Positions 9,684-18,237 of a stretch of 64,000 nucleotides of DNA are shown piece after piece; position 1 is the first letter of the stretch; every line of letters starts with the position of its first letter. The stretch lies in the NCBI GenBank assembly GCA_017307375.1, contig JAFKFH010000013.1:1-64000 (forward strand), read 5' to 3'. A program made the translations under genes and the position numbers. The notes under the pieces were generated by a model, which did no database searches, was not told where the DNA came from, and worked only from the letters and a program-made list of their open reading frames with translations. Origin of the DNA: Alphaproteobacteria bacterium (GTDB lineage Bacteria; Pseudomonadota; Alphaproteobacteria; Ferrovibrionales; Ferrovibrionaceae).

Positions 9684-10583
9684 ATGAGCATGGCGGCCCC
9701 CGAGTTCCTGCGCGACATGACCTTCGCCTATGGCGAGGCCGCCACGCTGTCCCCGCTGGTGCGCCGCGTGATCGCCCGCAACCCTTCGGCCTTCACCTTC
9801 CACGGCACCGGCACCTATATCGTCGGCCGCGGCACGGTGGCGGTGATCGACCCGGGCCCGGACGAGCCCGAGCATATCGACGCGCTGCTCGCAGCACTGG
9901 CCGGCGAGACCGTCAGCCATATCCTGGTCACCCATACCCATATCGACCATTCGCCGGGCGCGGCGCGCTTCAAGGCGGCCACCGGCGCGAAGACCTACGC
10001 CTTCGGCGGCCACCCGCGGCACCCCGACGGCACGGTCGTCGAGCAGGGCGGCGACCTCGACTTCACCCCGGACGAAATCATCGGCGAGCGCGACGCGGTG
10101 ACCGGCCCGGGCTGGACGCTGCAGGCCTTGCACACGCCCGGTCATATCTCGAATCACCTGTGCTTCGCCCTGCCCGAGGAACAGGCGCTGTTCTCTGGCG
10201 ATCATGTGATGGGCTGGTCGACCTCGGTGATTTCCCCGCCGGACGGCAACATGGCCGATTATTTCGCCAGCCTGCGCAAGCTGCTGCCGCGCGACGACCG
10301 GCTCTATTACCCGACGCACGGGCCGGCCATTCCCGCCCCGCTGCCGCATGTCCGGTCGTTCATCGCCCATCGCCAGGCCCGGGAGGAACAGATCCTGGCC
10401 TGCGTGCGCGACGGCCTGACCACGGTGCCGGCGATGGTCGCCCGCATGTACGAGGCGGTGCCGCGCCACCTGCATCCGGCTGCCGCCCGCTCGGTCCAGG
10501 CGCATCTCGCCCACATGGTCGGGGACGGGCGCCTCGCCTTGGTCGACGGCGAAGGCCTCGCCGCCGTCTATCAGGCGCCCTGA
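9684..10583 (+). CDS. Metallo-beta-lactamase-fold hydrolase
   Basis: A 299-residue MBL-fold protein of the LACTB2/glyoxalase-II-like group. The metal motif HTHIDH is at residues 84-89, the second His in TPGHISNH near 153, Asp in SGDHVMG near 174 and His in YPTHGP near 214. A winged-helix-like C-terminal domain (about 240-299) follows, as in LACTB2-like RNases. Function may be hydrolysis of a thioester/lactone or RNA; sequence does not decide. Two ATGs lie close (9684 and 9690), without an obvious ribosome site. The tonB-like gene follows 11 nt downstream. Confidence 0.88.
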   Translation: MSMAAPEFLRDMTFAYGEAATLSPLVRRVIARNPSAFTFHGTGTYIVGRGTVAVIDPGPDEPEHIDALLAALAGETVSHILVTHTHIDHSPGAARFKAATGAKTYAFGGHPRHPDGTVVEQGGDLDFTPDEIIGERDAVTGPGWTLQALHTPGHISNHLCFALPEEQALFSGDHVMGWSTSVISPPDGNMADYFASLRKLLPRDDRLYYPTHGPAIPAPLPHVRSFIAHRQAREEQILACVRDGLTTVPAMVARMYEAVPRHLHPAAARSVQAHLAHMVGDGRLALVDGEGLAAVYQAP

Positions 10584-10594
10584 AGGTATCGCCG

Positions 10595-12007
10595 ATGTCT
10601 GCCGCGTTTCTGACTGCCGACGACCGCTCGACCTGGATCGTCAAGGAATCCGACCACGACCGCCGGGTCCTGTGGACCGTGGTAATCTTCGCCTCGCTGC
10701 TGGTCCATGTGCTGATCCTCACCTTCGGTCTCGAGGAAATGCCGTGGAAGCAGGTGCCTGAGGAGCCGCCGGTGGTGGTCGAGCTGGTGCAGGAACCGCC
10801 GCCCCCGCCGCCCCAGCCCCAGGCCCGTCAGCCGACGCCGCCGCGCGTGACGCCGCAGCCGCGGCCCGAAGCGGCGAAGCCGGCGCCCGAGCCGCCCAAG
10901 CAGGAAGCAGCCAAGCCCGAGCCCAAGCCGGAACCCGAACCGAAGCCCGAGCCCAAGCCGCAGCAGGAGCAGCAGCGGCCCGAGCAGCGCGAAATCGCGC
11001 TGCCCTCGGAGATCGAGCCGGAAAAGACGACCGAGCGGCCGCGGATGGGCGAGAAGCCGATGCCCAATCCCGGCAGTGACGTGCCCAAGCCGCCAACTCA
11101 GACCCAGGCCGCCGGCGGGGGCGGATCGCCGCCGCCGCCGCCGGCCGAGGCGACCCCACCCGAGCCGACGCCCCCGCCCACCCCGGCAGCGGCGATGCCC
11201 GAGCCGGCGCCCGCCCCGGCCCCGCCGCCGGAACCGGCCCCGGCGCCCGAGCCCAAGCCGGAGCCCAAGCCGGAGCCCAAGCCCGTTCAGCAGGCCGCGC
11301 TGCCGCCCGAGGAACTGGCGGGCGACATTCCGACGCCGCGGGTCCGCCCGGTCGAAGCCATCCAGGAGCGCGAGCGGCAGGAGCGCGAGGAGAAGGAACG
11401 CGCCGACCGCGCGGCGCGCGAGAAGGCCGAGCGCGAGCGGGCGGAACAGCAGAAGGCCGAGCAGCAGCGCCGGCAGCAGCAGCAGCAGCAGCAGGCCGCG
11501 CGACAGCAGCCCCAACAGCAGCAGCGCCCGCAGCAGCCCTCCCAGGCCGCGCCGAAGACCGATGCCTGGGGCTATTCGCTGGGCAGCGACGGCCGCTTCT
11601 CCAACAATTCGCGCAGCGCGGCGGCCGCGGCGGCAGCGGCCGACGATGACGGCGGCGAAGGCGGCGGTGCCGCGGCCCGCCGGTTGTCCGACTATATCCT
11701 TGGCCAGATCGTCAAGGTCTGGGCCTTCGACTATCGCAGCCCGCGTTATCGCGACGCGGCGATCACGCTGGACGTGATGATGAACGCCGACGGCACGCTG
11801 ACCTCGCCCTTGGGCAAGAGCGATCCGTGGTCACCGCGCCAGATGGTCTACAATTACGACCGTCTGGGTCCGGACGAGCGCCTGGTGATGGACAGCTTCC
11901 TGATCGCCCTGCGCCGCGCCCAGCCGTTCAAGGTGCCGCAGGCGGATGCGGCAAGGGGCGACTGGCCGCGTGCCCTGCGCTTCGCCTTCAATTTCCGCGA
12001 TCTCTGA
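10595..12007 (+). CDS. TonB/TolA-like energy-transducing protein
   Basis: A 470-residue protein with a short cytoplasmic start, one transmembrane helix (about residues 26-45), a very long Pro/Lys/Glu/Gln-rich periplasmic spacer (about 55-345, including PEPKPEPKPEP runs and a Gln tract) and a compact C-terminal domain (about 375-470, RRLSDYILGQIVKVW...RALRFAFNF). This layout is that of TonB or TolA, which transmit proton-motive-force energy to the outer envelope. No exbB/exbD or tolQ/tolR is nearby, so partners are elsewhere. Upstream candidates for translation start inside the metallo-hydrolase gene were rejected in favour of ATG with GAAGG upstream. Confidence 0.75.
   Translation: MSAAFLTADDRSTWIVKESDHDRRVLWTVVIFASLLVHVLILTFGLEEMPWKQVPEEPPVVVELVQEPPPPPPQPQARQPTPPRVTPQPRPEAAKPAPEPPKQEAAKPEPKPEPEPKPEPKPQQEQQRPEQREIALPSEIEPEKTTERPRMGEKPMPNPGSDVPKPPTQTQAAGGGGSPPPPPAEATPPEPTPPPTPAAAMPEPAPAPAPPPEPAPAPEPKPEPKPEPKPVQQAALPPEELAGDIPTPRVRPVEAIQERERQEREEKERADRAAREKAERERAEQQKAEQQRRQQQQQQQAARQQPQQQQRPQQPSQAAPKTDAWGYSLGSDGRFSNNSRSAAAAAAAADDDGGEGGGAAARRLSDYILGQIVKVWAFDYRSPRYRDAAITLDVMMNADGTLTSPLGKSDPWSPRQMVYNYDRLGPDERLVMDSFLIALRRAQPFKVPQADAARGDWPRALRFAFNFRDL
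10795..11545 (+). repeat. Low-complexity Pro/Lys/Glu/Gln coding repeat
   Basis: Within the TonB/TolA-like gene, imperfect repeats of CCCAAGCCGGAG-type codons (PKPEPKPE) and CAG runs encode the extended periplasmic spacer. Such tracts can change length by slippage. Confidence 0.7.
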
Positions 12008-12043
12008 TCGACCGGCCGGCGCGGGAATGGTCTACTGGCGCCC

Positions 12044-12313
12044 ATGAGCCTGCCGTCCAATCCCGACCTTGAATGGGCGAACCTGTCCCGGATGCTGGAC
12101 GAGGCGGCACGCCAGCAGCGCCAGTTGCGGGCGCTCGCCGCCCGCGCGGTGGCCGCGCGCCGGGTTTCAGCCGACCTGATCGAGCGCTTGACCCGCGCCG
12201 ACGGCTATGCGGCGGAACTCGCCGACCGCCAGCTCGAACTGCTCCGGCGAATCAGCGAGGGCCATGGCAAGGCCGGCACGCTGGGCCAGGCACGCGATAC
12301 CGACGGGGACTAG
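12044..12313 (+). CDS. Small alpha-helical protein of unknown function
   Basis: An 89-residue soluble protein not recognised. It is rich in Ala, Arg, Leu and Glu and is predicted by eye to be almost entirely helical or coiled-coil (LSRMLDEAARQQRQLRALAARA, then LIERLTRADGYAAELADRQLELL), without signal peptide or cysteine. It begins 36 nt after the TonB/TolA-like gene on the same strand and may be co-transcribed. It is kept as a gene because codon use resembles its neighbours and the frame fills the gap, but no function is claimed. Confidence 0.5.
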   Translation: MSLPSNPDLEWANLSRMLDEAARQQRQLRALAARAVAARRVSADLIERLTRADGYAAELADRQLELLRRISEGHGKAGTLGQARDTDGD

Positions 12314-12318
12314 GCCGA

Positions 12319-12513
12319 TCAGCGATCGCACGCCTCGCGCCAGGTCTGATTGTGGCGCAGCACCCCCTCGGCCGTGCGCTGCGTAAGCAGGTCTGCCCGG
12401 CTGACGAAGATCGGGCGCGCCAAGGCGCAGTAGTCAGTCCCTTGACCAGTCGCGGCGCAGCCGGTCAGCAGCAGCGCCGTCAGGCAGGCGATCGATTGCG
12501 CGATCGACGTCAT
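12319..12513 (-). CDS. Rz1-like small lipoprotein (putative o-spanin)
   Basis: A 64-residue protein with a lipoprotein signal (LTALLLTGC, lipid-carrying Cys19) and a tail of the form C-x-x-A-R-P-I...S-R-x-D-x-L-T...H-N-x-x-W-x-x-x-C, a pattern I associate with small proteins next to phage lysozymes. Its 5' part overlaps the 3' part of the preceding gene (12434-12673) in another frame, as Rz1 overlaps Rz in phage lysis cassettes. Its likely role is outer-membrane disruption in the last lysis step (inference). Confidence 0.6.
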   Translation of the reverse strand: MTSIAQSIACLTALLLTGCAATGQGTDYCALARPIFVSRADLLTQRTAEGVLRHNQTWREACDR

Positions 12514-12673
12514 TGCGCGTCTCCACGGAGAGGATTGTCGCCTCGAGGGCATCGATGCGGACGGCGTCGCCGCCGGCACCATAGAGCCAGGTACCGGCGG
12601 CAAGCGCTGCCCCCGTCGCCAGCGCGGCAAGCAGGATGCGTATCCCGCCCCCCGCGATCAGCCAGGCCGGCAT
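12434..12673 (-). CDS. Rz-like small membrane protein (putative i-spanin)
   Basis: A 79-residue protein with one N-terminal transmembrane helix (about residues 9-31) followed by a charged helical tail (RIDALEATILSVETRNDVDRA). Its ATG follows the TAG stop of the endolysin gene without a gap, so it is translationally coupled to it. Size, topology and the out-of-frame overlap with a lipoprotein gene fit an inner-membrane spanin; homology itself is not evident. Confidence 0.55.
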   Translation of the reverse strand: MPAWLIAGGGIRILLAALATGAALAAGTWLYGAGGDAVRIDALEATILSVETRNDVDRAIDRLPDGAAADRLRRDWSRD

Positions 12674-13399
12674 CTAACCGGCCCGCCGGCGCAGCATGTA
12701 CCAGATGCCCGTCGCGGCAGCGGCCGCAAGCAGGCCGATGGCGACATGCGGATTGATCCCGGCCTTGATCAAGGCCTCGTGCACCCCGCCGACCTGGACG
12801 ATGGCCTGTTGGGCGACCGTCGCGGTCGCGACGATCGAGCCGCCGATCCGAGCCATCGGTGCAACCGGGTCGGCCGACGGAACCACGACCGCCGCGCGGG
12901 TACGCTGGGGATCGGTCGCCTGCTCCTCGGCGGTCGGTTGCATGTAGAGGGCAGCCTCGACCGCGCGCCGGCGGGTCAGGCCGTTGAGCACCACCAGATC
13001 GCCTTTCGCATTGCGGCCCTTGTTCCACAGCGCGAAGGCCCGGGCCGCCCCGGCGCGGTCGCCGGAATTGTGGAGGCGCAGAACCGACGAACCGATGAAT
13101 CCTGCACGCCCGATGTTGAACCGCAGGCTGACCATCGCGGCGAACTCGTTGTCGTTGGCCGGACGGATCAGCGCGGACGAGACGTCGCCCTCGGCCTCGT
13201 CGAGATCGAGGTCGAGCAGCCGGTCGGCTTCGGCCGGCGTGACGGTCGAGCCGGCATGGACGTCGGGACCGGTATGGCCCCAGCCGATCGTCCAGACGCC
13301 CGACGGGCAGAGATAGGCCTTGAGCGCCGGTCCGCCGCCCGGCCCCTGCTCGAACTCGTGATACAGCGCCAGCCCGGCCGCATTGGTGTTGCGGGGCAT
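12674..13399 (-). CDS. Phage-type lysozyme/endolysin (GH24) with C-terminal membrane anchor
   Basis: A 241-residue muramidase of glycoside hydrolase family 24. Residues 10-45 carry the active site: Glu15/Glu17, Cys31 and Thr37 in the C-x5-T pattern typical of phage 21/P22-like endolysins (CPSGVWTIGWGHTG), with a few extra glycines between Glu and Cys. NDNEFAAMVSLRFNIG and LVVLNGLTRRR are further family landmarks. The C-terminus (about 212-234) is a hydrophobic helix followed by RRR, so the enzyme is membrane-anchored or carries a holin-like segment. ATG follows GGGAG. It heads a three-gene lysis cassette without any phage structural genes nearby. Confidence 0.82.
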   Translation of the reverse strand: MPRNTNAAGLALYHEFEQGPGGGPALKAYLCPSGVWTIGWGHTGPDVHAGSTVTPAEADRLLDLDLDEAEGDVSSALIRPANDNEFAAMVSLRFNIGRAGFIGSSVLRLHNSGDRAGAARAFALWNKGRNAKGDLVVLNGLTRRRAVEAALYMQPTAEEQATDPQRTRAAVVVPSADPVAPMARIGGSIVATATVAQQAIVQVGGVHEALIKAGINPHVAIGLLAAAAATGIWYMLRRRAG

Positions 13400-13424
13400 C
13401 GTGATCTCCCATGTGCTTGAAATG

Positions 13425-13451
13425 AAAAAAGCCGCCCCTGCCGGTGGCGAC
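13425..13451 (-). terminator. Intrinsic terminator-like hairpin before endolysin gene
   Basis: On the minus strand a 6-bp GC stem (GTCGCC / GGCGGC, 9-nt loop) is followed directly by six T residues, about 25 nt before the endolysin start codon. It can end transcription coming from tRNA-Pro upstream, or act as an attenuator for the lysis genes. Confidence 0.55.
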
Positions 13452-13464
13452 CCTCAAACGCAAT

Positions 13465-13519
13465 GCGCCCGGCGGGAGCGGTCTCCAGCCGGGCGCAGGG
13501 CTTCGATCCTGGAAGGATC
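13465..13519 (-). other. Two successive RNA hairpins in the endolysin leader
   Basis: Two inverted repeats lie between tRNA-Pro and the endolysin: a 9-bp stem GCGCCCGGC/GCCGGGCGC with an inner GGAG/CTCC match (13465-13496), and CGATCCT/AGGATCG (13503-13519). Together with the terminator-like hairpin at 13431-13451 they form a structured leader. No known RNA family is recognised. Confidence 0.4.
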
Positions 13520-13628
13520 GTCAAATCCGGGGGCGACTGTCAATGACAAAGTTCTTGTTTTGTTCCATAACTGCCAAATACACGAGTGGCAGGACCGCCG
13601 CTTAAACGACTGAATTTCAAGGGTTTGA

Positions 13629-13705
13629 TGGTCGGAGCGACTGGATTTGAACCAGCGACCCCCAGTCCCCCAGACTGATGCGCTACCAGGCTGCGCTACG
13701 CTCCG
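13629..13705 (-). tRNA. tRNA-Pro, anticodon GGG
   Basis: A 77-nt cloverleaf on the minus strand: acceptor stem CGGAGCG/CGCTCCG with discriminator A and an encoded CCA end, D arm GCGC/GCGC with GGTA loop, anticodon arm TCAGT-CTGGGGG-ACTGG giving anticodon GGG, variable GGGTC and T arm GCTGG-TTCAAAT-CCAGT. It reads proline codons CCC/CCU. Confidence 0.95.
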
Positions 13706-13796
13706 ACCGTGGGGGGCGGTTTAGACCAAACCCAGTCGCCCGGCAAGGTGAAAAGTGGTTATCATCGCGGGTCGGGCCGGCCGTCGGGGGAGCAAG

Positions 13797-14234
13797 ATGT
13801 CATCTTGGGTCGAGAGTTACCGCGGGGTCGTCACCGCTGGCGAATACGATGCGGAAGCCAGCATGAATTCCAGCCTCTACGTCACCCGATTCGACCAGGC
13901 GACCTGGATGCTGCTGCACGAAGTCGGTATGACGCCGGCCGGCTTGCGCGCCGACGGCCAGCGGATTGCCGTTTTCAGACAGTATTACCGGTTCCTGCGC
14001 GAATTGCGCGGCGGCGACCTGGTCGTGATCCGGTCGGCCTTCATCGCGGTCTCGGCCCGCCATGCCCGGTTCATCCATCGAATGACAGACCGTGCCGACG
14101 GCACGCTGGTCGCCACCGCCGACTATACCGGCGGACTTGCCAGCCTGACGACCCAGCAGACCGTGCCGCTGCCCGAGGCGGTACGCGTCAAAGCCGAGGC
14201 GATGGTGATCAGGGAGGCGGCCGAGCCGGCCTAG
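13797..14234 (+). CDS. Hot-dog-fold thioesterase-like protein
   Basis: A 145-residue single hot-dog-domain protein resembling 4HBT-type acyl-CoA thioesterases: YRGVV at the start, [13 protein letters not shown], and [20 protein letters not shown]. The usual catalytic stretch D-H-x-G-H-x-N is replaced by DAEASMN, so enzyme activity is uncertain. The ATG at 13797 has GGGGGAG just upstream and is preferred to a start 14 codons earlier. Its 3' end overlaps the convergent merR gene by 4 bp. Confidence 0.7.
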   Translation: MSSWVESYRGVVTAGEYDAEASMNSSLYVTRFDQATWMLLHEVGMTPAGLRADGQRIAVFRQYYRFLRELRGGDLVVIRSAFIAVSARHARFIHRMTDRADGTLVATADYTGGLASLTTQQTVPLPEAVRVKAEAMVIREAAEPA

Positions 14235-14758
14235 CGCGACGCCCCCAAGGCATCGCCGAGCAGCGACTTCAACTCCAGCAATTCGTTCTTGAGATCGGCA
14301 AGCCGCTGACGCTCCTCCGCGGCGAGCGGCTCCGGCTGCGCCGGCGCGGCCTCGACAATCTCGTCCGCTTCATCGGCCGGCTCGTCAGCGCCGATCTCGG
14401 CGGCATCGGTATCGGGTTCGTCGGCCTCGTGCCCGACAGGGGGCGCGGAACCCGCTGCGACCGGTTCGGCGGCGCTGCGCCCGCCTTCGCGCAGTACCTT
14501 CTGCACGCCCTTGATCGTGTACCCCTCGCCGTAGAGCAAGGTTCGGATCCGGCGCAACAGGTCGACATCTTCGGGCCGGTAATAGCGCCGGCCGCCGCCG
14601 CGCTTCAGCGGCCGGATCTGGCTGAACTTCGTTTCCCAGAAACGCAGGACGTGCTGAGGCACGTCAAGATCGGCCGCGACCTCGCTGATCGTGCGAAAGG
14701 CGTCAGGCGATTTGGCGGCGCGACTTCTGGCGTCGCCGCTATCGATGGTCGTCGACAT
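14231..14758 (-). CDS. MerR-family transcriptional regulator (ihfA-linked)
   Basis: A 175-residue regulator with an N-terminal MerR winged-helix domain (about 20-95: [53 protein letters not shown]) and a variable acidic, Pro/Ala-rich tail without metal-binding cysteines. It belongs to the MlrA-like group that sits after ihfA in many alphaproteobacteria. It starts 36 nt after ihfA. Targets are not predictable here. Confidence 0.88.
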   Translation of the reverse strand: MSTTIDSGDARSRAAKSPDAFRTISEVAADLDVPQHVLRFWETKFSQIRPLKRGGGRRYYRPEDVDLLRRIRTLLYGEGYTIKGVQKVLREGGRSAAEPVAAGSAPPVGHEADEPDTDAAEIGADEPADEADEIVEAAPAQPEPLAAEERQRLADLKNELLELKSLLGDALGASR

Positions 14759-14794
14759 GATCTTGTTCTACCTACGCCTGGAACTCGCCGCTTT

Positions 14795-15106
14795 TTACCG
14801 AGCTTTTGTCACCAGCTCGTCGTTGATGCGGTCCTTGAGCACGTGACTGGCCCGGAAGACCAGCACCCGGCGCGGCTGGATCGGCACTTCCTGGCCGGTC
14901 TTGGGGTTGCGCCCGACGCGCCCGCCCTTGGACCGGACATGAAAACTGCCGAAGGAGGAGATCTTGACGGTCTCCTCGCGCGCCAGGCTTTCGACGATCT
15001 CCTGAAGGACGGTTTCGACCAAGTCGGCGGATTCGTTCCGCGACAGGCCGACCTCCTGATAGACCGCCTCGCTCAATTGCGCCCGCGTCACGGTTTTGCC
15101 GGTCAT
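14795..15106 (-). CDS. ihfA: Integration host factor subunit alpha
   Basis: A 103-residue nucleoid DNA-bending protein of the HU/IHF family, with [37 protein letters not shown] and the DNA-binding arm [20 protein letters not shown] around the intercalating proline. It partners IhfB encoded elsewhere. It lies downstream of fabH as usual for the class. Confidence 0.96.
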   Translation of the reverse strand: MTGKTVTRAQLSEAVYQEVGLSRNESADLVETVLQEIVESLAREETVKISSFGSFHVRSKGGRVGRNPKTGQEVPIQPRRVLVFRASHVLKDRINDELVTKAR

Positions 15107-15215
15107 GACCGTCTGCCGCCCATTGCCGCTCTCCCCCGCGAAAGCTTAAGGCAAAACCTTAGCCCGCGGGAAGAAACCCGTCAATATCAGCAGATTAGGC
15201 GAGGAAGTTTATGGA

Positions 15216-16184
15216 TTACCAGCGGGCGAGCGCCGAACCCCAGGTAAATCCGCCGCCCATCGCCTCCATCAGCACGACCTGGCCGCGCCGAATCCGCCCG
15301 TCGCGGACCCCTTCGGCCAGCGCCAGCGGCACCGAGGCTGCCGAGGTATTGGCATGGCGGTCGACGGTCAGGATGACCCGGTCGGTCGTCATGTTCAGCT
15401 TGCGGGCGGTACCGTCGATGATGCGTTTGTTCGCCTGGTGGGGCACCAGCCAGTCGATCTCGCCCGGCGTCATCCCGACCGCGCCCAGCGCCTCGTGCAC
15501 GGCATCGGACAAATTGACGACGGCATGGCGGAAGACTTCCTTGCCGGTCATGCGCAGGTGACCAACCGATCGGGTCGAGGACGGCCCGCCATCGACATAG
15601 AGCAGGTCGTGATGCTTGCCGTTCGAATGCAGATGGGTGGTCAGGATACCCCGGTCGGCCGACGTTCCCTGCCCCTCGCCGGCCTCCAGATAGACCGCGC
15701 CGGCGCCATCGCCAAACAGCACGCAGGTACCGCGGTCGTGCCAGTCCAGGATGCGCGAGAAGGTTTCGGCACCGATCACCAGCGCGCTGTCGACCTGACC
15801 GGCCTTGATGAAATTGTCGGCCACCGACAAAGCGTAGACGAACCCCGAGCAGACCGCCTGAACATCGAAGGCGAAGCCGCCGCAGCCGAGATTATGCTGC
15901 ACCCGGCAGGCCGAGGCCGGAAAGGTCTCGTCCGGCGTCGCGGTGGCCAGCACGATCATGCCGACGTCGGACGCCTTGCGGCCCGCGGCGGCCAGTGCCG
16001 CCGCGGCAGCCTTGGTCGCAAGGTCGGAGGTCAACTCGCCTTCGGCCGCGATATGGCGCTGCTCGATCCCGGTGCGCTCGACGATCCATTCGGGGGTGGT
16101 GTCGACCAGCCGCGACATCTCGGCATTGGTAATCACGCGGGCAGGCAGATAGGAGCCGCAACCGGTAATCAGAGACCGCCTCAT
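15216..16184 (-). CDS. fabH: 3-oxoacyl-ACP synthase III
   Basis: A 322-residue KAS III condensing enzyme that starts fatty-acid synthesis by joining acetyl-CoA to malonyl-ACP. The catalytic Cys112 is in AVCSGF, His in PHQANKRI (about 248) and Asn in HANTSAAS (about 278). Its ATG overlaps the TGA of plsX (ATGA), so the two phospholipid/fatty-acid genes are translationally coupled. Confidence 0.97.
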   Translation of the reverse strand: MRRSLITGCGSYLPARVITNAEMSRLVDTTPEWIVERTGIEQRHIAAEGELTSDLATKAAAAALAAAGRKASDVGMIVLATATPDETFPASACRVQHNLGCGGFAFDVQAVCSGFVYALSVADNFIKAGQVDSALVIGAETFSRILDWHDRGTCVLFGDGAGAVYLEAGEGQGTSADRGILTTHLHSNGKHHDLLYVDGGPSSTRSVGHLRMTGKEVFRHAVVNLSDAVHEALGAVGMTPGEIDWLVPHQANKRIIDGTARKLNMTTDRVILTVDRHANTSAASVPLALAEGVRDGRIRRGQVVLMEAMGGGFTWGSALARW

Positions 16185-17239
16185 AGGCCCTCCGCCAACG
16201 CCGCCGGCGTCTGATTCATCGCGGCGACAACTCTCTGGAAATCCTTGGCGATACGTTCGGTGAGCCCGTCGGAGACGAGGTCGACCGCCGCCCCTATCGC
16301 ATTGCAGAAGCCCGGCGCATCGGTCCCCCCGTGGCTCTTCACCACGATCCCGTTCAGCCCGACGAACACCGCGCCGTTGTAGAAGCGCGGATCGACCCGG
16401 CTGCGCAGCGCCTCGAAGGCCGGCCGCGCCAGCAGATAGCCGAGCTTGGACCGCCAGTTCATGCGCAGCGCCCGCGACAGATAGCCGGTGATCAGCTTGG
16501 CCGTCCCCTCGGTGGTCTTCAGCGCGATGTTGCCGGTGAAACCGTCGGTCACGACCACGTCGACCGTACCGGCGGCAATGTCATTGCCTTCGACGAACCC
16601 GTGAAAATCGAAGCCCAAACCCTTGGAAGCCATCAGGATTTCAGCAGCGGCCTTGACCGATTCGTTGCCCTTGACGGTTTCGACGCCGACGTTCAGCAGA
16701 CCCACCAGCGGGCGCTGGCGGCCCAGTACGGCATGGGCATAGTTGGCCCCCATGATCGCGAACTGGACCAGATTCTCCGGGTCGCATTCGACATTGGCGC
16801 CGAGGTCGAGCATGACGACTTCGCCACGCAGCGTCGGCAACAGCGAACACAGTGCCGGCCGGTCGATGCCCGGCAGGGTCTTCAGCACGAACTTGGCCAT
16901 CGCCATCAGCGCGCCGGTATTGCCCGCCGAGACGACACCGCCGGCCTCGCCGTTGGCGACCGCGTCGATGGCAAGCCGCATCGACGAGCCGCGCCCCTTG
17001 CGGAGCGCCTGGCTGGGCTTGTCTTCCGACTCGACCTTCTCGGCGGTATGCCGCAGCTCGACCTGACGGGCGAGCTTGGGATACCGCGCCAGCAACGGAC
17101 CGATCTTTCCCTCGTCACCGAAGACGAGGAAACGAACATGCGGGAACATCTCGTGCGCCTGGGCGGCACCCTCGATGACCATTTCGGGGGCGTGATCGCC
17201 CCCCATGGCATCGAGCGCGATGGTCGCTGCAACGGTCAC
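16181..17239 (-). CDS. plsX: Phosphate acyltransferase PlsX
   Basis: A 352-residue enzyme that makes acyl-phosphate from acyl-ACP for glycerolipid synthesis. Recognised by [18 protein letters not shown] near the N-terminus, [29 protein letters not shown] and [16 protein letters not shown]. The start is GTG. Cytoplasmic, peripheral to the membrane. Order rpmF-plsX-fabH is conserved across bacteria. Confidence 0.97.
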   Translation of the reverse strand: MTVAATIALDAMGGDHAPEMVIEGAAQAHEMFPHVRFLVFGDEGKIGPLLARYPKLARQVELRHTAEKVESEDKPSQALRKGRGSSMRLAIDAVANGEAGGVVSAGNTGALMAMAKFVLKTLPGIDRPALCSLLPTLRGEVVMLDLGANVECDPENLVQFAIMGANYAHAVLGRQRPLVGLLNVGVETVKGNESVKAAAEILMASKGLGFDFHGFVEGNDIAAGTVDVVVTDGFTGNIALKTTEGTAKLITGYLSRALRMNWRSKLGYLLARPAFEALRSRVDPRFYNGAVFVGLNGIVVKSHGGTDAPGFCNAIGAAVDLVSDGLTERIAKDFQRVVAAMNQTPAALAEGL

Positions 17240-17340
17240 GGCAAGCTCCAGGCCTGCCGGCGTCGATGCGACGACTCGCCCTTACGCACCCGGGACAGCG
17301 CCATAGGCCCCCGCCCACGCCCCGTGGTCCGGCGCAGGGG

Positions 17341-17526
17341 TCAGGCCGCGGCTTCGGTCGCGATGACCTCGCGGCCGTCATAGTGGCCGCAGGCGCCGCA
17401 CACGTGATGCGGCAGCTTGGTCTCGCCGCAGTTCGGGCACTCGATCGAAGAAGTGGCGGTCAGCGCATGGTGCGACCGGCGCATGTTGCGACGCGACTTG
17501 GACTTCTTCTGCTTGGGGACAGCCAT
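17341..17526 (-). CDS. rpmF: 50S ribosomal protein L32
   Basis: A 61-residue ribosomal protein starting [13 protein letters not shown]. It keeps the zinc-type cysteines (CPNCGE and CGACGHY), so it is the zinc-containing C+ form. It lies between yceD and plsX in the standard order. Confidence 0.97.
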   Translation of the reverse strand: MAVPKQKKSKSRRNMRRSHHALTATSSIECPNCGETKLPHHVCGACGHYDGREVIATEAAA

Positions 17527-17574
17527 GGCACGCTCTCAGTTATAGTGGCCGCCCACGGGCAGCCGTTGGTTAAG

Positions 17575-18147
17575 TCAATTCTGGTCCGGCCTCAGTTGCC
17601 GCAGCACGGCGAACGGAGACGTCTTGACCGGATCTTCCGGCCCGAAGGCCTCCGGAATCGTCGCCCCCGGTTTACGCGGATACGGGTCGAGCGACAAGGC
17701 CAACTCTTCGGCAACCGCGGCGCCGACGTCGATCCGGTCGCCGACCAGCGGATCGGGCGGATCGCCGGCCTCGAGATCGAACCCCAGTTCGTCCTCCAGA
17801 TCGTCGTCACCGCGCCCCGCGGCCGGTTCGGCCACCACGACGGCAGCCGGGTCGTAGATCCGCTCGAACGTCGACTCGACGGTCGATTCGACCGGGTCGA
17901 GCGACACGACGCAGGTCTGCGTGACCGTGGCCTTCAGCCGGCCGGCCAGGCGAACCTGGTCAGTCCCGCTGATCCGGGCCAGCGTCACTTCGGCAGCGAA
18001 CGCGGCCAGATCGACCAGATCGAAGGCCTGCGCCAGTTGCGCCCGTTCCGTCGGTTCGGCGGTGATCGCAAGCGTCAGGCTGTCATCGCCCAGGCGGCTC
18101 ACATCGATGCTGCGGCTGAAATTGCCTGGCGCAATCGGCTCGGACAT
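17575..18147 (-). CDS. yceD: YceD/DUF177-family protein
   Basis: A 190-residue cytoplasmic protein of the DUF177 (YceD) family, implicated in large-subunit rRNA accumulation. The family core CVVSLDPVESTVESTFERIYDP with a following acidic region (DDDLEDELGFDLE) and the end GEEDPVKTSPFAVLRQL-like segment (EDPVKTSPFAVL) are visible. It is 48 nt upstream of rpmF, the usual neighbour. Confidence 0.9.
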   Translation of the reverse strand: MSEPIAPGNFSRSIDVSRLGDDSLTLAITAEPTERAQLAQAFDLVDLAAFAAEVTLARISGTDQVRLAGRLKATVTQTCVVSLDPVESTVESTFERIYDPAAVVVAEPAAGRGDDDLEDELGFDLEAGDPPDPLVGDRIDVGAAVAEELALSLDPYPRKPGATIPEAFGPEDPVKTSPFAVLRQLRPDQN

Positions 18148-18237
18148 CTCAAGACCTCAGCACACTCCGACGTGGCCGGACGGCCCCGCGATCAAGGCGC
18201 GGAACATAGGGAAAACCAATGTTACGGTCAAATGAAA

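Noticed and set aside
11470-11540. CAG-rich tract as a possible satellite or CRISPR-like repeat
   Set aside because: It is in frame within the TonB/TolA-like gene and encodes the Gln-rich spacer; no spacer-repeat periodicity.
12319-13705. Complete prophage or integrative element at tRNA-Pro
   Set aside because: No integrase, structural gene or repeated tRNA 3' end was seen; only the lysis cassette is present.
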